From Leptospira stimsonii (GTDB lineage Bacteria; Spirochaetota; Leptospiria; Leptospirales; Leptospiraceae), in assembly GCF_003545875.1 (NCBI RefSeq), contig NZ_QHCS01000002.1:186001-250000 (forward strand): 64,000 bases of DNA, given 5' to 3'. A program made the translations under genes and the position numbers. The notes below the pieces were generated by a model. That model saw only the letters and a program-made list of their open reading frames with translations. It was not told the DNA's origin and did no database searches. Of this stretch, positions 63,142 to 64,000 are shown piece after piece (the first letter of the stretch is position 1; each line of letters opens with the position of its first letter).

Positions 63142-63581
63142 TTTCAGGAAGAGGCTGATTTTAGAAGTTTTCTTATCCATGAACATTCGAATTTTCCTAA
63201 AAATCTCTCGGGAGTTGCAGAAGATTTCCTTAAAAAATCTGGATTTCTCTCTGTATTCACTCGTTTATGATCTACTTTCCTTGTTGTAGAATCGTATAAA
63301 ATACGCGCAGGTTTGTTTTAATATCGAATTTGAATTTTGAAAAAATCCACTTCGCAAAAAACATTCTTAAAATAGAATGTGATTCTTTATCTGTAAGCGT
63401 GAAATTTCGGGAAGAGTTCGCCTTAAAGCAAGAAGAATACCATCTGCCGATCTCAGGAATGAAAAGTAAATGTACTTAGAATCTTCTAACGGGTTTCGAG
63501 AAGTTGTTGCGTTCTGCATCTTGGTCCAAGGAGACGGACTCGAATTTTACGAATCGAGTCCATCCATTATTGGAGAGGAGT
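63142..63581. other. 440-bp spacer between the broken copy and the intact copy
   Basis: No gene is supported. A promoter of the degenerate gene would lie at its left part. Short frames here are not believed. Confidence 0.5.
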
Positions 63582-64000
63582 TTAAGGAACTGTAATCTTC
63601 TTCGTTACGAAGCTATCGGAGGAACCGCTCGCCGAATTCAAAAAAGTATAAGAGGCAATATTGACACACGCGTCCGTGTAAGCTTGTGTGTCGAAAGACT
63701 TCTTTATCGTAGAATACGTGTTAGCCGATATTGGGACTGGAGGTTCTTCTAAACCCAATTCGACGAAAGTCAATGGAATGGGCCCCGTATTTCCCTTGGA
63801 ATTTTCAGTGGTGAAATCCAGGTAAAGATAATCCTGAACGGACGTTGTGGTGTATTTCGCGACGAACTCCATTGAATTTCCGTTCATCGTTACTTCAATG
63901 CAGTGTTGTGCGCAATTTCCTATCGTCGTAGGGGCCGCGATCGATCCATTACATGGTCCGGCTGGCGGTGTCGGAGCGATGGAATTAATTTTCTTCGTGG
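63582..64000 (-). CDS. Partial CDS, C-terminal part of a probable lipoprotein
   Basis: The - strand frame is open from the window edge to the stop at 63582, giving 139 visible residues. It includes a Pro- and Cys-containing hinge (PAGPCNGSIAAPTTIGNC, then HCIEV) and a beta-rich C-terminus (FVAKYTTTSVQDYLYLDFTTE, then ASYTFLNSASG). The hinge matches the degenerate gene next to it, so the two are tandem paralogues. The start and any lipobox lie outside the window. The family is not recognised. Confidence 0.65.
   Translation of the reverse strand, partial: TKKINSIAPTPPAGPCNGSIAAPTTIGNCAQHCIEVTMNGNSMEFVAKYTTTSVQDYLYLDFTTENSKGNTGPIPLTFVELGLEEPPVPISANTYSTIKKSFDTQAYTDACVNIASYTFLNSASGSSDSFVTKKITVP

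Overview
The window looks like a chromosomal segment of a spirochaete of the genus Leptospira. The support is the gene content: an L,L-diaminopimelate aminotransferase, an LpxI-LpxB lipid A pair, many Cys-lipidated proteins with loose spirochaetal lipoboxes (LLFSC, FLQSC, FFFTC, LFVGC), class III cyclase, GGDEF/EAL and MCP signalling proteins, a LIC_12616-type phage neck protein, and AT-rich intergenic DNA with decayed genes and short palindromic repeats. The species cannot be named from sequence reading alone.

Positions 1-12.2 kb hold the tail half of a contractile-tailed (myovirus-like) prophage, all on the + strand: neck/tail terminator, sheath, tube, a two-frame tail assembly chaperone, tape measure, Dit-like protein, baseplate plug, hub, Gp138-type spike, gp25-like wedge, baseplate J, tail protein I-like protein, a small unknown, a collar-domain fibre and a DUF4376 protein. 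Most neighbours overlap by ATGA, so they are probably translationally coupled. A perfect 13-bp hairpin closes the module. Capsid, packaging, integrase and lysis genes are not in the window.

From 12.4 to 27.4 kb everything is on the - strand: a lipoprotein alpha/beta hydrolase, a membrane adenylate cyclase, an ATP-grasp enzyme, a DinB-fold protein, a complete energised uptake cassette (TonB, two ExbD, ExbB, a small lipoprotein, a large beta-helix lipoprotein and a 1013-residue TonB-dependent receptor), and a GGDEF/EAL protein whose GGDEF half is degenerate. From 27.8 to 29.6 kb a TetR regulator and an AlkB alkane hydroxylase form a + strand unit behind a near-consensus promoter. A broken gene lies at 29.7-30.6 kb. 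A - strand operon of NUDIX hydrolase, MFS exporter and M1 aminopeptidase follows (30.7-35.0 kb).

The divergent region 35.0-36.0 kb holds a duplicated palindrome-bounded element. Next comes a + strand group (UvrD/PcrA helicase, TPR lipoprotein, AsmA-like membrane protein, small membrane protein), a - strand MCP, and a seven-gene - strand run: sucC, sucD, TolC-like, SH3 protein, FmdB zinc ribbon, lpxI, lpxB. ruvA and a lipoprotein metallo-beta-lactamase-fold hydrolase follow, separated by spacers rich in the repeat GTAGGAACTCACAC. On the + strand are a small Gly-rich lipoprotein, a fatty acid desaturase, and pyrB-DUF2203-dapL. The right end has a small lipoprotein, a large beta-helix lipoprotein, a pseudogenised lipoprotein, and the 3' part of an apparently intact paralogue that runs off the edge.
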